This document shows positions 15,696-21,632 of a stretch of DNA of 22,986 nucleotides, in pieces. The stretch comes from a virus. Both the position numbers and the translations under genes were made by a program. The notes under the pieces are model-generated. The model did no database searches and had not been told where the DNA came from. It worked only from the letters and a program-made list of their open reading frames with translations. Numbering within the stretch: the first letter of the stretch is position 1; every line of letters begins with the position of its first letter. The stretch covers positions 1 to 22,986 of the IMG/VR virus record IMGVR_UViG_3300032331_000549. One strand, given 5' to 3'.

Positions 15696-16208
15696 ATGAT
15701 ACCTATAGTTGCGTCATTGCTTGGCTCACTAGCTGAGAACGGTCTAGGACTGTTGTCTTCTGCCTTGCAAGCCAAGGGTAAGGAAGTGGTTGAAAACACT
15801 TTTGGCATCAAGATTCCTGACAATCCTAGCCCAGAAGACATTGCCAAGCTGCGCCAGCTTCAGTACGAACATGAAGAGCGCCTGATAGAACTAGGCATTC
15901 AGAAAGCCCAGATGGAACTAGAAACCATCAAAGTCTTTGCAGCAGCCGCCCAGAATGAAGACAACAACGTATCTGACCGCTGGAAGGCAGATATGGGGTC
16001 TGACTCTTGGTTGTCCAAAAACATCCGTCCCTTGAGCCTAATTGCCATCTTTGTAGGCTATTTCCTGTTTGCCATGATGTCAGCTTTTGGCTTAAACGCT
16101 AATCAGTCTTACGTTACCCTGCTTGGCAATTGGGGAATGCTCATCATGGGTGCTTACTTTGGCGGCAGGACTATTGAGAAGCTGGCAGACATAAGGGGTC
16201 AAAAATGA
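15696..16208 (+). CDS. Holin of the GTA/T7-like 3-TM family
   Basis: This encodes 170 residues. Residues 1-90 hold a helical cytoplasmic part (a hydrophobic MIPIVASLLGSLAENGLGLL, then coiled QLQYEHEERLIELGIQKAQM). The characteristic block RWKADMGSDSWLSKNIRPLS at about 95-114 leads into two hydrophobic helices (about 112-132 and 138-156). It ends GAYFGGRTIEKL, as in many phage and gene-transfer-agent holins. Its role is to permeabilise the inner membrane at the end of infection so that the adjacent endolysin can reach the cell wall. The gene overlaps the endolysin by ATGA, giving a holin-endolysin pair. Confidence 0.8.
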   Translation: MIPIVASLLGSLAENGLGLLSSALQAKGKEVVENTFGIKIPDNPSPEDIAKLRQLQYEHEERLIELGIQKAQMELETIKVFAAAAQNEDNNVSDRWKADMGSDSWLSKNIRPLSLIAIFVGYFLFAMMSAFGLNANQSYVTLLGNWGMLIMGAYFGGRTIEKLADIRGQK

Positions 16209-16546
16209 GTCTTAGTCAAGAACAGGCAGCATTCCTACTGGACATGTGCAAACTCATCCACTACGCCACAGAACAGGGTTTTGTGGTCACTGGTGGGGAA
16301 CTAGCCCGTACCCCAGAGCAGCAGGCTATTTACTTCAAAACAGGCCGTTCTAAGACCATGAACAGCATCCACTTAAAACGCTGCGCTATAGACTTGAACT
16401 TCTTTAAGGACGGACAGATAATCTGGGACAAGGTTATCCTTGCGCCGCTAGGAACCTATTGGGAAAGCCTGCACCCTAAGAATCGGTGGGGTGGTAACTT
16501 TAAGAGCCTTGTGGACTGCCCTCACTTTGAAAGGAACGTAGGATGA
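16205..16546 (+). CDS. Endolysin, M15-type peptidase (L,D-/D,D-carboxypeptidase fold)
   Basis: This encodes 113 residues, a short single-domain enzyme. Zinc-site pattern: H56 and D63 in SIHLKRCAIDLNF, and D104/H107 in VDCPHFER, where H107 is the third ligand and D104 the likely general base. The WGG segment before it (residues 95-97) is also usual in phage M15 peptidases. It would cleave peptide bonds in peptidoglycan stem peptides. There is no signal peptide, so it depends on the holin encoded immediately before it. The start is the ATGA overlap at 16205, with GGGGTC upstream. Confidence 0.85.
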   Translation: MSLSQEQAAFLLDMCKLIHYATEQGFVVTGGELARTPEQQAIYFKTGRSKTMNSIHLKRCAIDLNFFKDGQIIWDKVILAPLGTYWESLHPKNRWGGNFKSLVDCPHFERNVG

Positions 16547-16770
16547 AAAAGAAGTCTCCCAACCTTTCTGTTGGCAGAGGTGAGAAGCTATCTGTCAAGA
16601 AGGGTGGTGGTCTTACCGCCAAGGGTAGGGCAAAGACAAATAGGGCTACAGGTAGTAACTTGAAAGCCCCTACTAAGTCTGGCCCCCGTCACAAGTCTTT
16701 CTGCGCTAGAAGCAAGTCTTGGACAGGTGAGCGGGGCAAAGCAGCAAGAAAGCGGTGGGGTTGTCGCTAG
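16543..16770 (+). CDS. Small very basic protein, DUF6321-like
   Basis: This encodes 75 residues, about a third Lys plus Arg. Pattern: KKSPNLSVGRGEKLSVKKGG, GLTAKGRAKTNRATGSNLKA, then SGPRHKSFCARSKSW and the end AARKRWGCR. I associate this with the phage family DUF6321, which is found in many genomes and has no known function. The charge suggests nucleic-acid or virion binding. It overlaps the endolysin by ATGA. Its TAG stop lies in a CTAG that also contains the stop of the opposite gene. Confidence 0.65.
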   Translation: MKKKSPNLSVGRGEKLSVKKGGGLTAKGRAKTNRATGSNLKAPTKSGPRHKSFCARSKSWTGERGKAARKRWGCR

Positions 16771-17318
16771 ACTTTCTGAACAGCTAACTGGTAGTTCTTA
16801 ACAATTACCTTTAACTGTCCGCTGTAAGCCTTTAAGAAGGCATCTACCGCTGCGCCTACGCCAGCACCGCCGCCGTAGTCATCAAACAGCATGATGCCGT
16901 TAGGCTCCAATAACTTAAATGCGAGACAAGCGTCCAGCAGCACCTCTGGGGTCTGGTGGTTGCCATCCACATAAATGAAATCAAACGTAAAGTCCAAGTA
17001 CACCAACTCGCTCAAGGCCTCCCAAGATGTCTTGGCAACTACCTCAACAGCTTGGTCTGTTCCCTTTACTTCCGCTACATTGGCATCAAAGGTCTTGCGT
17101 AGGTCTGTCAGGTCAAGTGCTGCGTGTTCCTCTCCACCCTCAAAGGTATCCACGCATACAAGAGTCCCTTCCTTGTCCAGCATGTTTTGAAGTATCCAGC
17201 ACGTTGACCTACCTTCAAAACTTCCTATCTCCAAGAATGCCTCATTAGAAGGCAGCTTCTTTTGGATGTACTGAAAGTTAGGGATGGTGTTGCTAAACCA
17301 ATCTTGGCTAAATTTCAT
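16767..17318 (-). CDS. SAM-dependent methyltransferase, Methyltransf_24 type
   Basis: This encodes 183 residues. Motif I is FLEIGSFEGRSTCWIL (E30-x-G-S-F-E-G36). The acidic strand-2 end is VCVDTFEGG (D57). The central block FIYVDGNHQTPEVLLDA (D118-G-N-H121) and GIMLFDDY (D146/D147) are standard for this family. Members methylate sugars or small groups, often next to glycosyltransferases. The next gene upstream (18097) is a glycosyltransferase-like one sharing a TAATG junction. The pair could therefore modify surface glycans or phage components; this is inference. Confidence 0.75.
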   Translation of the reverse strand: MKFSQDWFSNTIPNFQYIQKKLPSNEAFLEIGSFEGRSTCWILQNMLDKEGTLVCVDTFEGGEEHAALDLTDLRKTFDANVAEVKGTDQAVEVVAKTSWEALSELVYLDFTFDFIYVDGNHQTPEVLLDACLAFKLLEPNGIMLFDDYGGGAGVGAAVDAFLKAYSGQLKVIVKNYQLAVQKV

Positions 17319-18097
17319 TATGGCGCTGGCAGTAAGCCACCCTCAAAGAGATAGGTTCCAAAGTGGCCTAGACGTACCCACGGTGCTGCGTAAATCTTAT
17401 GCCCGTTAAGACGCGCTACCCGGCAGAAGTGATAGTCCTCTGAAAGCAGCCGCTCTGTCTCTGGCTCTATGCTGCAAGCAAAGTATTCAATGATAGGCTC
17501 TTGGCCTAAGTCACCAGCAAGGATGGTTACGTCATTCTTGTAGCTAGATACTTTGTCTTTGAGGTCATCAAACACTTCACGCTTGATAAGCATAAATCCA
17601 GTGCCGCCTGCCCATATCTCTACAGGCTTGTCTATAGGCACAGTGACTGCACCTTCGTAGCCCACAAGGTTGACCACCAGAGAGCCTGTACGCTTTGGTA
17701 GTTCTTTCCAGTCTGTACCTTCGTGTACTGCTTTCTCTACGCCTTGCCAGTTGATTTCCTTCTTAGGGTAGATACCGCAGATGATGCCCTTGTCTGCATG
17801 AATCATAGGAGGGATGTCATTGGCATCAAACTTAATGTCTGCGTCAATGAACAGCAAATGAGTGCAGGGTGTTTTTAGGAACTGGTGGACAAGAGCATTC
17901 CTGCCACGCTGGATAAGACTTTCGTTAAACATGCTGGAGAAGGACATATCCCACCCGCAGTTCTTCATCACGTTAGTCATAGCAATGAGGCTATTTGTAA
18001 AGTAGCCTGTACACATGCCGCCGTACATAGGAGTAGCCACAAAGATATGTGGTTTAACTTCTTCTGTTTCTTTCTTAACTTTGCCGCCTTTTGCCAT
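17318..18097 (-). CDS. Glycosyltransferase-like protein (GT-A fold)
   Basis: This encodes 259 residues. After a basic N-terminal start (MAKGGKVKKE), strand 1 is HIFVATPMYGGMCTGYF, a feature of several phage GT-like proteins. LLFIDADIKFDANDI has the D85-A-D87 (DxD) metal site. Further on, IWAGGTGFMLIKREVF and the SEDYHFCRVA block (E220-D221) look like the acceptor-side and catalytic-base regions, and H245 follows in RLGHFG. The substrate is unknown. The ribosome site AAAGGATT precedes the ATG. It is encoded directly before the methyltransferase. Confidence 0.7.
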   Translation of the reverse strand: MAKGGKVKKETEEVKPHIFVATPMYGGMCTGYFTNSLIAMTNVMKNCGWDMSFSSMFNESLIQRGRNALVHQFLKTPCTHLLFIDADIKFDANDIPPMIHADKGIICGIYPKKEINWQGVEKAVHEGTDWKELPKRTGSLVVNLVGYEGAVTVPIDKPVEIWAGGTGFMLIKREVFDDLKDKVSSYKNDVTILAGDLGQEPIIEYFACSIEPETERLLSEDYHFCRVARLNGHKIYAAPWVRLGHFGTYLFEGGLLPAP

Positions 18098-18099
18098 TT

Positions 18100-18177
18100 T
18101 TAATCCTTTGAAATAAAACTCATACCATCTTCAAAACCAGCCTTATAAGCCAAGTCCCACAGTTGCTGTAGAGACAT
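18100..18177 (-). CDS. Possible 25-residue ORF between nuclease-like and glycosyltransferase genes
   Basis: Reading from 18177, an ATG begins a 25-codon frame (MSLQQLWDLAYKAGFEDGMS, five more residues, TAA at 18100-18102). The TAA lies three bases before the glycosyltransferase ATG, and AAAGGA within it is that gene's ribosome site. It has its own short amphipathic helix but no clear ribosome site before its ATG. It may be a leader peptide coupled to the glycosyltransferase, or chance. Confidence 0.3.
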   Translation of the reverse strand: MSLQQLWDLAYKAGFEDGMSFISKD

Positions 18178-18188
18178 GTTTATCAGTT

Positions 18189-18509
18189 CTACGAGATGTC
18201 CTCTATCCGTAGGACATACTTCTTTGTCTTGGTTGACTTGCGCCAGCCCCATACTTGTATCTTCCATCCTGCTTCCCTCACTTTCGGTAATAGTTCACTA
18301 GCCATAATCTTCTTTATCCTGTCACTCACCCCGGACGCAGTGGCCTGCACCGCCAATGTTTCATCCCTCTTGATAGCAAGGATGTCGATAAACCCGAATA
18401 GGTCTTGCCGTATCCTTGCGTGAGGGTTCCACTTCTCAACGATAGCCACTGTGTAGCCTTGCTCTCGCAAGACTGCTAACGTTCTACTGGTGGGTGATTC
18501 TTTTGCCAT
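18189..18509 (-). CDS. PD-(D/E)XK-like protein with altered active site
   Basis: This encodes 106 residues. The pattern LREQGYTVAIVEKWN, RIRQDLFGFIDILAIKRDET, LAVQATASG and a C-terminal strand QVWGWRK fits the core of small restriction-like resolvase/VRR-NUC folds. D42 is present, but the usual E-x-K is Q55-A-T57. Members with this Q-x-T are, from memory, common in phages, so the loss may be a family feature and the activity uncertain. The gene follows the SSB-like gene with a TGATG overlap. Confidence 0.6.
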   Translation of the reverse strand: MAKESPTSRTLAVLREQGYTVAIVEKWNPHARIRQDLFGFIDILAIKRDETLAVQATASGVSDRIKKIMASELLPKVREAGWKIQVWGWRKSTKTKKYVLRIEDIS

Positions 18510-18835
18510 CAGAAGGGTACGTCATCATCATCAGCAGCAATGCGAGAGTCCACCCGTGGCTTCTTGTAGGCAGGGGTTACCTCTACTACTTCAGCCTGAT
18601 AAGCCTCACGCTCTTCCATCTTCTTACGCTTAGTCCAGTTGTCTTCTTTGAAAGACAGCAGGCTAGTGCCTTTGCTAGTAGGACGTTGCCAGACAGCAAA
18701 CTTCAGCTTCTCTCCAGCTTTGTAGTCCATCTCTAGGACTATGAAGCCTTTGAAGTCTGGGCCTTTCTCTGACTTCTTTTCCTCTTCAAAGAACGCTACC
18801 CCGCTGCCGGGCATCTCACGATGTTGATTGTTCAT
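18509..18835 (-). CDS. Single-stranded DNA binding-like protein with SSB-type acidic tip
   Basis: This encodes 108 residues from ATG 18835, which has AAAGGAAGAG upstream. A further upstream start (to 18967) would read through a region better explained by the HTH frame, so it is not used. Residues 12-50 (GVAFFEEEKKSEKGPDFKGF, IVLEMDYKAGEKLKFAVWQ) resemble a short OB-like beta domain of phage ssDNA proteins. The last residues, ADDDDVPF, match the acidic Asp-rich, Pro-Phe tip by which SSB recruits host repair and replication proteins. With RecT and YqaJ in the same operon, a role in recombination or replication is likely. Confidence 0.65.
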   Translation of the reverse strand: MNNQHREMPGSGVAFFEEEKKSEKGPDFKGFIVLEMDYKAGEKLKFAVWQRPTSKGTSLLSFKEDNWTKRKKMEEREAYQAEVVEVTPAYKKPRVDSRIAADDDDVPF

Positions 18836-19076
18836 ACTCTCTTCCTTTCTGTAATGAGTAACTGGCGTATTCCTTGCCGTGTTGCTTAACCATCTTTGTA
18901 AAGATGTTGTATCCCTCTTTCCTAAGAACTTCGATATGGGCAGCAAGCCTGAAACTACCATATTCATTTAATGCTTCCAGTGGGGTTAACGACTTGCCTG
19001 CTTCTAGGTGTCTTAGGATATTGTCTCGCTGTGTACCACTTCGGGACTTAGTGGGGACGACTCCGACTTTGGGGAT
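18816..19076 (-). CDS. HTH_39-like winged-helix domain in the -1 frame of recT, without canonical start
   Basis: This frame is open from 19091 to a TGA at 18816-18818 and encodes a domain recognisable as the phage helix-turn-helix family (HTH_39-like): RDNILRHLEAGKSLTPLEAL, NEYGSFRLAAHIEVLRKEGY, then NIFTKMVKQHGKEYASYSLQ. There is no ATG, GTG or TTG in frame before the domain. An ATC at 19074-19076 sits seven bases after a GGAG (19084-19087). Alternatively, a -1 slip at CCCAAAG (19067-19073) would join it to RecT, giving a fusion of about 349 residues. It overlaps the next gene's ATG (18835) by 20 bases. The coordinates given start at the ATC, but the true start is open. Confidence 0.55.
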   Translation of the reverse strand: MPKVGVVPTKSRSGTQRDNILRHLEAGKSLTPLEALNEYGSFRLAAHIEVLRKEGYNIFTKMVKQHGKEYASYSLQKGREYEQSTS

Positions 19077-19864
19077 AGAGGCACTCCAGCTTTAACCATG
19101 TTGGCCTTTATCTTTGCCTTGCCAAGACTATCCAGCGAGTCAATCATGTCCATGTTGCAGACCTTGAGGCTATCTATCTTCTCGGCCTTCAGACCATCTG
19201 GCATCTTGGTGCTGTGATGTATCCGCGCAATCATGTCAACATATCCCTGTAGCCACTCATCAACAGTGTGAAAGCGGTCATAGGGGTTATGGCTTCCGGG
19301 TACATACAAGGCGTAAGCCCCGTCTGGTTCCTGCGGTACTGCTGGTAACTGCACTTCCTCCACCATACCCATGTCTTTGTTAGACGGGGCTGGCTGGAAG
19401 TCTTGTACTTCTTCCGGGGTGTACACACCTACTACACATCCGGGATAAACAGCGCGGATACCTTCTGAGATACACCTAGCCCGTAACATGGCTCTAGGGT
19501 AGTTCTTCCAGTTATCTTTGCTTGCAATGCCTATCTGTTTGGCATGAGAGAGAAGCCAAGTAACGGACAGACTGCCACCACTAGGGTGAGAGAACGTACC
19601 TGTTACCTCTTGGTCTGTGTAGACATCCCACTTCACAAAGCCACCAGCTTGCTGAAACCTAGCAAGCATGGCATCTGCCTTTAGTGCAGGCCTACCTTGG
19701 ATAACGTGGTAGTCACGCATAGCGATAGCAGGGTGCAGTCCCTCGCCTTGGCACAGCAGCATGATAGCTAGTGCCTCTTGCGGATTCTTGAACCCAAACA
19801 TCTTGCTACTGGCAGCTACTTCTGCCATCTGCTGCATGTCGTTGTAGGGAATGATATTGCTCAT
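19013..19864 (-). CDS. recT: RecT-family single-strand annealing protein
   Basis: This encodes 283 residues. The N-terminal half carries the family pattern: KNPQEALAIMLLCQGEGLHP, AIAMRDYHVIQGRPALKADA, and FQQAGGFVKWDVYTDQE. SVTWLLSHAKQIGIASKDNW and YPRAMLRARCISEGIRAVYP follow. RecT anneals complementary single strands and works with a 5'-3' exonuclease; here that is the YqaJ-like gene at 20390-21286 in the same operon. Residues after about 165 are less conserved. The start at 19864 overlaps the stop of a 31-residue membrane peptide (ATGA). The last 17 codons lie in the region of the possible frameshift to the HTH domain. Confidence 0.85.
   Translation of the reverse strand: MSNIIPYNDMQQMAEVAASSKMFGFKNPQEALAIMLLCQGEGLHPAIAMRDYHVIQGRPALKADAMLARFQQAGGFVKWDVYTDQEVTGTFSHPSGGSLSVTWLLSHAKQIGIASKDNWKNYPRAMLRARCISEGIRAVYPGCVVGVYTPEEVQDFQPAPSNKDMGMVEEVQLPAVPQEPDGAYALYVPGSHNPYDRFHTVDEWLQGYVDMIARIHHSTKMPDGLKAEKIDSLKVCNMDMIDSLDSLGKAKIKANMVKAGVPLSPKSESSPLSPEVVHSETIS
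19036..19087 (-). promoter_or_regulatory. Candidate -1 programmed frameshift signal at the 3' end of recT
   Basis: In RecT frame the heptamer is C CCA AAG (19067-19073, codons 265-266), which is of the X XXY YYZ form. Ten bases upstream lies an SD-like GGAG (19084-19087), and twelve bases downstream a hairpin with stem CCACT / AGTGG (19050-19054 with 19036-19040, loop of 9). All three parts occur in known bacterial -1 signals. After the slip the ribosome enters the HTH frame. Confidence 0.45.
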
Positions 19865-19956
19865 AAGAATTTTTCCATAACTGTTATTGCGGTATCTACT
19901 ACTGAGGCTATAGCCATGACGTAGATGGCTAGGTCTAGCTTGTTAACTTTGCTCAT
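19861..19956 (-). CDS. 31-residue single-TM membrane peptide before recT
   Basis: Reading from ATG 19956, the frame encodes MSKVNKLDLAIYVMAIASVV plus eleven residues ending MEKFL, then TGA overlapping the recT ATG (ATGA). A ribosome site (AGGGAG, seven bases before ATG) is present. A short basic start and one hydrophobic helix suggest a membrane microprotein. Its stop/start coupling suggests that its translation feeds recT translation. The function is unknown. Confidence 0.55.
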   Translation of the reverse strand: MSKVNKLDLAIYVMAIASVVDTAITVMEKFL

Positions 19957-20170
19957 CTTTAGGCTCCCTAGCTTTCAGCATTGCATCTGCAATTCGGTAT
20001 GCGTTATTAGCAACGTCCATGTCAGTGTGTGGATATATGTTTCTATTAATCCATGCTTGCACTGTTGCTTGCATAGCCATCCCTGCAAAGTAGTCTCGCA
20101 AGTCCATCCCCTCGCTGCTGGTTGTTACACCAGTAGTAGGGTGACGGTGTTGGTAAGGGTAGGCTTTCAT
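19943..20170 (-). CDS. Small phage protein with MDLRDYFAGMAMQA motif, unknown
   Basis: This encodes 75 residues. The ribosome site GAGGA lies before the ATG. After a His/Thr/Pro-rich start (YPYQHRHPTTGVTTSSEG), the motif MDLRDYFAGMAMQATVQAWI and a C-terminal helix NNAYRIADAMLKARE follow. This combination is, as I remember it, frequent in phage and prophage accessory operons and has no known function. It overlaps the preceding coiled-coil gene by ATGA. Confidence 0.6.
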   Translation of the reverse strand: MKAYPYQHRHPTTGVTTSSEGMDLRDYFAGMAMQATVQAWINRNIYPHTDMDVANNAYRIADAMLKAREPKDEQS

Positions 20171-20382
20171 TTTTGTTTTCCTCGTAGCAACTCTTGATGG
20201 TAACTTTCTGGTTTCCTTCCCGGCTTTGCTTTCGGTGTGCCATCTTTTGTTAGGCCGTAGGGGTGAGTAGCTTTAATGAAAGCCTCTAGCTTGGCTTCAA
20301 GGTGGGCTATGCGGTTGCTTTGGTTGTCAACCATGTTAGCCAAAATCTTAAAGTTATCTTTGTGTTTCTGCGTGTAGAACAT
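20167..20382 (-). CDS. Small coiled-coil protein with basic tail
   Basis: This encodes 71 residues from ATG 20382, chosen because GAGGT lies five bases upstream. The frame is open up to 20529, but that part is inside the exonuclease gene in another frame. Residues 8-40 are a helix with heptad-like hydrophobics (FKILANMVDNQSNRIAHLEA, KLEAFIKATH). The C-terminus is basic (DGTPKAKPGRKPESYHQE), a shape that could bind DNA. Its neighbours are recombination genes; no family is recognised. Confidence 0.55.
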   Translation of the reverse strand: MFYTQKHKDNFKILANMVDNQSNRIAHLEAKLEAFIKATHPYGLTKDGTPKAKPGRKPESYHQELLRGKQK

Positions 20383-20389
20383 GTGAACC

Positions 20390-21286
20390 TCATTTAATAA
20401 GAAAGCGTCTGCTACCGGGCATCTCTCGCATGAACTGCTTGTAGATGTCAGGCATAGCCTCTTGGAACAACTTAGCGTCAAACTTAACGCTTGCCTTGGC
20501 GGACTTCCAAGTAGCCAGCACGTTGCCATCTATAGAGGCCAGCGTAGCCTTGTCTTCCATGTAGCCCTGCACTAGCGTTTGGAACTGGTCTTCCCGCTCT
20601 TCTAAGGCCTTTATTTCCTTCTTGATAGCGTAGAGATACCTGACTGCTTCCTCTACGCTTGCAGAGGCTAGACGGGTGCTTTCTGTGCTTACAGGGTATA
20701 GAGCCTTTGCTTGGTCAACAGACTCAGGGGGGAGAGCAGTACCAGCTTGCACATGCGCCCACAGGACAGCCATCTCCTGTATGTGCTTAAGTTTCATATC
20801 CTCAGTAATTGTTTGAGGAATGAGGACAAACTCTTGACCACCGAATAGCACAGCCAGATAAATCTTCTCGCAACCAAAGACCGTGGCCTCATGCACAAGT
20901 TGAGCCATATCAGCAGGCGGTAGTAGTCCAGCTTCAGCGTCAAATTTACTGCGAGTAGCTGCGTTGTAGTTCTTAGCCTCAACCAGAATTGTTTTACCAT
21001 TTTCATTTCCTGCAAAGTCAAAGTGAGAACGCAGCCATGCTTCCTTGGGGTGAGTCAGGGCATCTTCTATCTTGTGAAGTTCTACCTTCAGCTTGTCCTG
21101 CGCCAGCTTGCCAATGACAGGTTCCATCACATGCCCCATCTGGACAGCTTCCACGTTGGATAGGTCTGGGCGCTCCATCTTTCCCTGTTTAGTCAGGATA
21201 GCTTCGTTAGCCCTACCTTGGGCGGCTAGGCGGCTATCGCCTGACCACCACGCAGAGTTACGGGTTTCTGGTGAAAAGTCAGACAT
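20390..21286 (-). CDS. YqaJ-type viral recombinase exonuclease (PD-(D/E)XK)
   Basis: This encodes 298 residues. Key residues are visible. E55 lies in QMGHVMEPVIGKLAQDKL; D90 in LRSHFDFAGN; and E103-A-K105 in ILVEAKNYN is the catalytic E-x-K. Q129 follows in ADMAQLVHEATVFG. The C-terminal part is helical (KKEIKALEEREDQFQTLVQG). The family contains lambda-exonuclease-type enzymes that degrade one strand of a duplex to make single strands for RecT. The start has GAGGAG upstream and overlaps the previous stop by TAATG. The pair YqaJ-RecT is a known combination. Confidence 0.85.
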   Translation of the reverse strand: MSDFSPETRNSAWWSGDSRLAAQGRANEAILTKQGKMERPDLSNVEAVQMGHVMEPVIGKLAQDKLKVELHKIEDALTHPKEAWLRSHFDFAGNENGKTILVEAKNYNAATRSKFDAEAGLLPPADMAQLVHEATVFGCEKIYLAVLFGGQEFVLIPQTITEDMKLKHIQEMAVLWAHVQAGTALPPESVDQAKALYPVSTESTRLASASVEEAVRYLYAIKKEIKALEEREDQFQTLVQGYMEDKATLASIDGNVLATWKSAKASVKFDAKLFQEAMPDIYKQFMREMPGSRRFLIK

Positions 21287-21495
21287 TAGTATTTCTCCTC
21301 ATAGAACTTGGCATCAGGGCCACAAATGTAGTTACGCTGCACTTCTGCATACGGGAGGTCATGCCCGTACTTGGGTAGTCCAGTGACTAGGGATATAGGG
21401 TGGGGGAGAGTGCCGCCAGAACAGCGGGCATACAGGTGATGAGGGTCATCAACCTTGGGGGCAAAGTGCTTGCAATTTACACAGTATTTATTCAT
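21286..21495 (-). CDS. Small Cys-rich, possibly zinc-binding protein
   Basis: This encodes 69 residues from ATG 21495. A GTG at 21531 in the same frame would add 12 residues but lies at the transcription start predicted from the -10 box. C5-x2-C8 (KYCVNCKHF), C25 (LYARCSGG) and C59 (NYICGPDAKFYE) could form a zinc site. The ending CGPDAKFYE is a pattern I have met in small phage proteins of this kind. It is the first gene of the recombination operon and overlaps the exonuclease start by TAATG. Confidence 0.6.
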   Translation of the reverse strand: MNKYCVNCKHFAPKVDDPHHLYARCSGGTLPHPISLVTGLPKYGHDLPYAEVQRNYICGPDAKFYEEKY

Positions 21496-21515
21496 GGTGA
21501 AACTTTCATTTGATA

Positions 21516-21531
21516 GTGGGGAACTTCCCAC
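21516..21531 (-). promoter_or_regulatory. Inverted repeat at the predicted transcript start
   Basis: GTGGGAAGTTCCCCAC on the - strand is a 5-bp stem (GTGGG/CCCAC) with a 6-base loop. It begins at or next to the expected +1 of the TATAAT promoter. It could be an operator or a 5' stabilising hairpin; both are guesses. Confidence 0.35.
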
Positions 21532-21538
21532 GGGGGAG

Positions 21539-21544
21539 ATTATA
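21539..21544 (-). promoter_or_regulatory. Candidate promoter -10 box for the recombination operon
   Basis: A perfect TATAAT is read on the - strand at 21539-21544, and the operon's first ATG lies about 40 bases further on. The best -35 candidate, TTTACT (21564-21569), is 4 of 6 with a 19-base spacer, so the promoter is plausible but not strong. It lies between the stop of one - strand operon and the start of the next. Confidence 0.5.
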
Positions 21545-21601
21545 AGCCTACAAAGTTATGTGTAGTAAAGTCCTTTCTTGAAAATAGTTTGTAAAGTTGT
21601 G

Positions 21602-21632
21602 GAAAAAAAGATACAGGGCTTAGTGAGCAGCC
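21602..21632 (-). terminator. Weak candidate intrinsic terminator after the leader operon
   Basis: On the - strand, GGCT and AGCC (21629-21632 and 21617-21620) can pair around an 8-base loop, and a run of seven T follows (21603-21609) after a short CTGTATC. The 4-bp stem is short for a strong terminator, and it overlaps the last codons of the preceding gene. Its position between the two operons favours a role. Confidence 0.3.

Noticed and set aside
16747-16777. AGAAAG / CTTTCT inverted repeat at the convergent gene ends as a terminator
   Set aside because: The stem is six A/T-rich pairs with a 19-base loop and no T-run follows on either strand, so it is not a credible terminator.
18836-18967. 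N-terminal extension of the SSB-like gene to 18967
   Set aside because: The upstream part has no recognisable domain and lies across the HTH frame. The ATG at 18835 has its own ribosome site.
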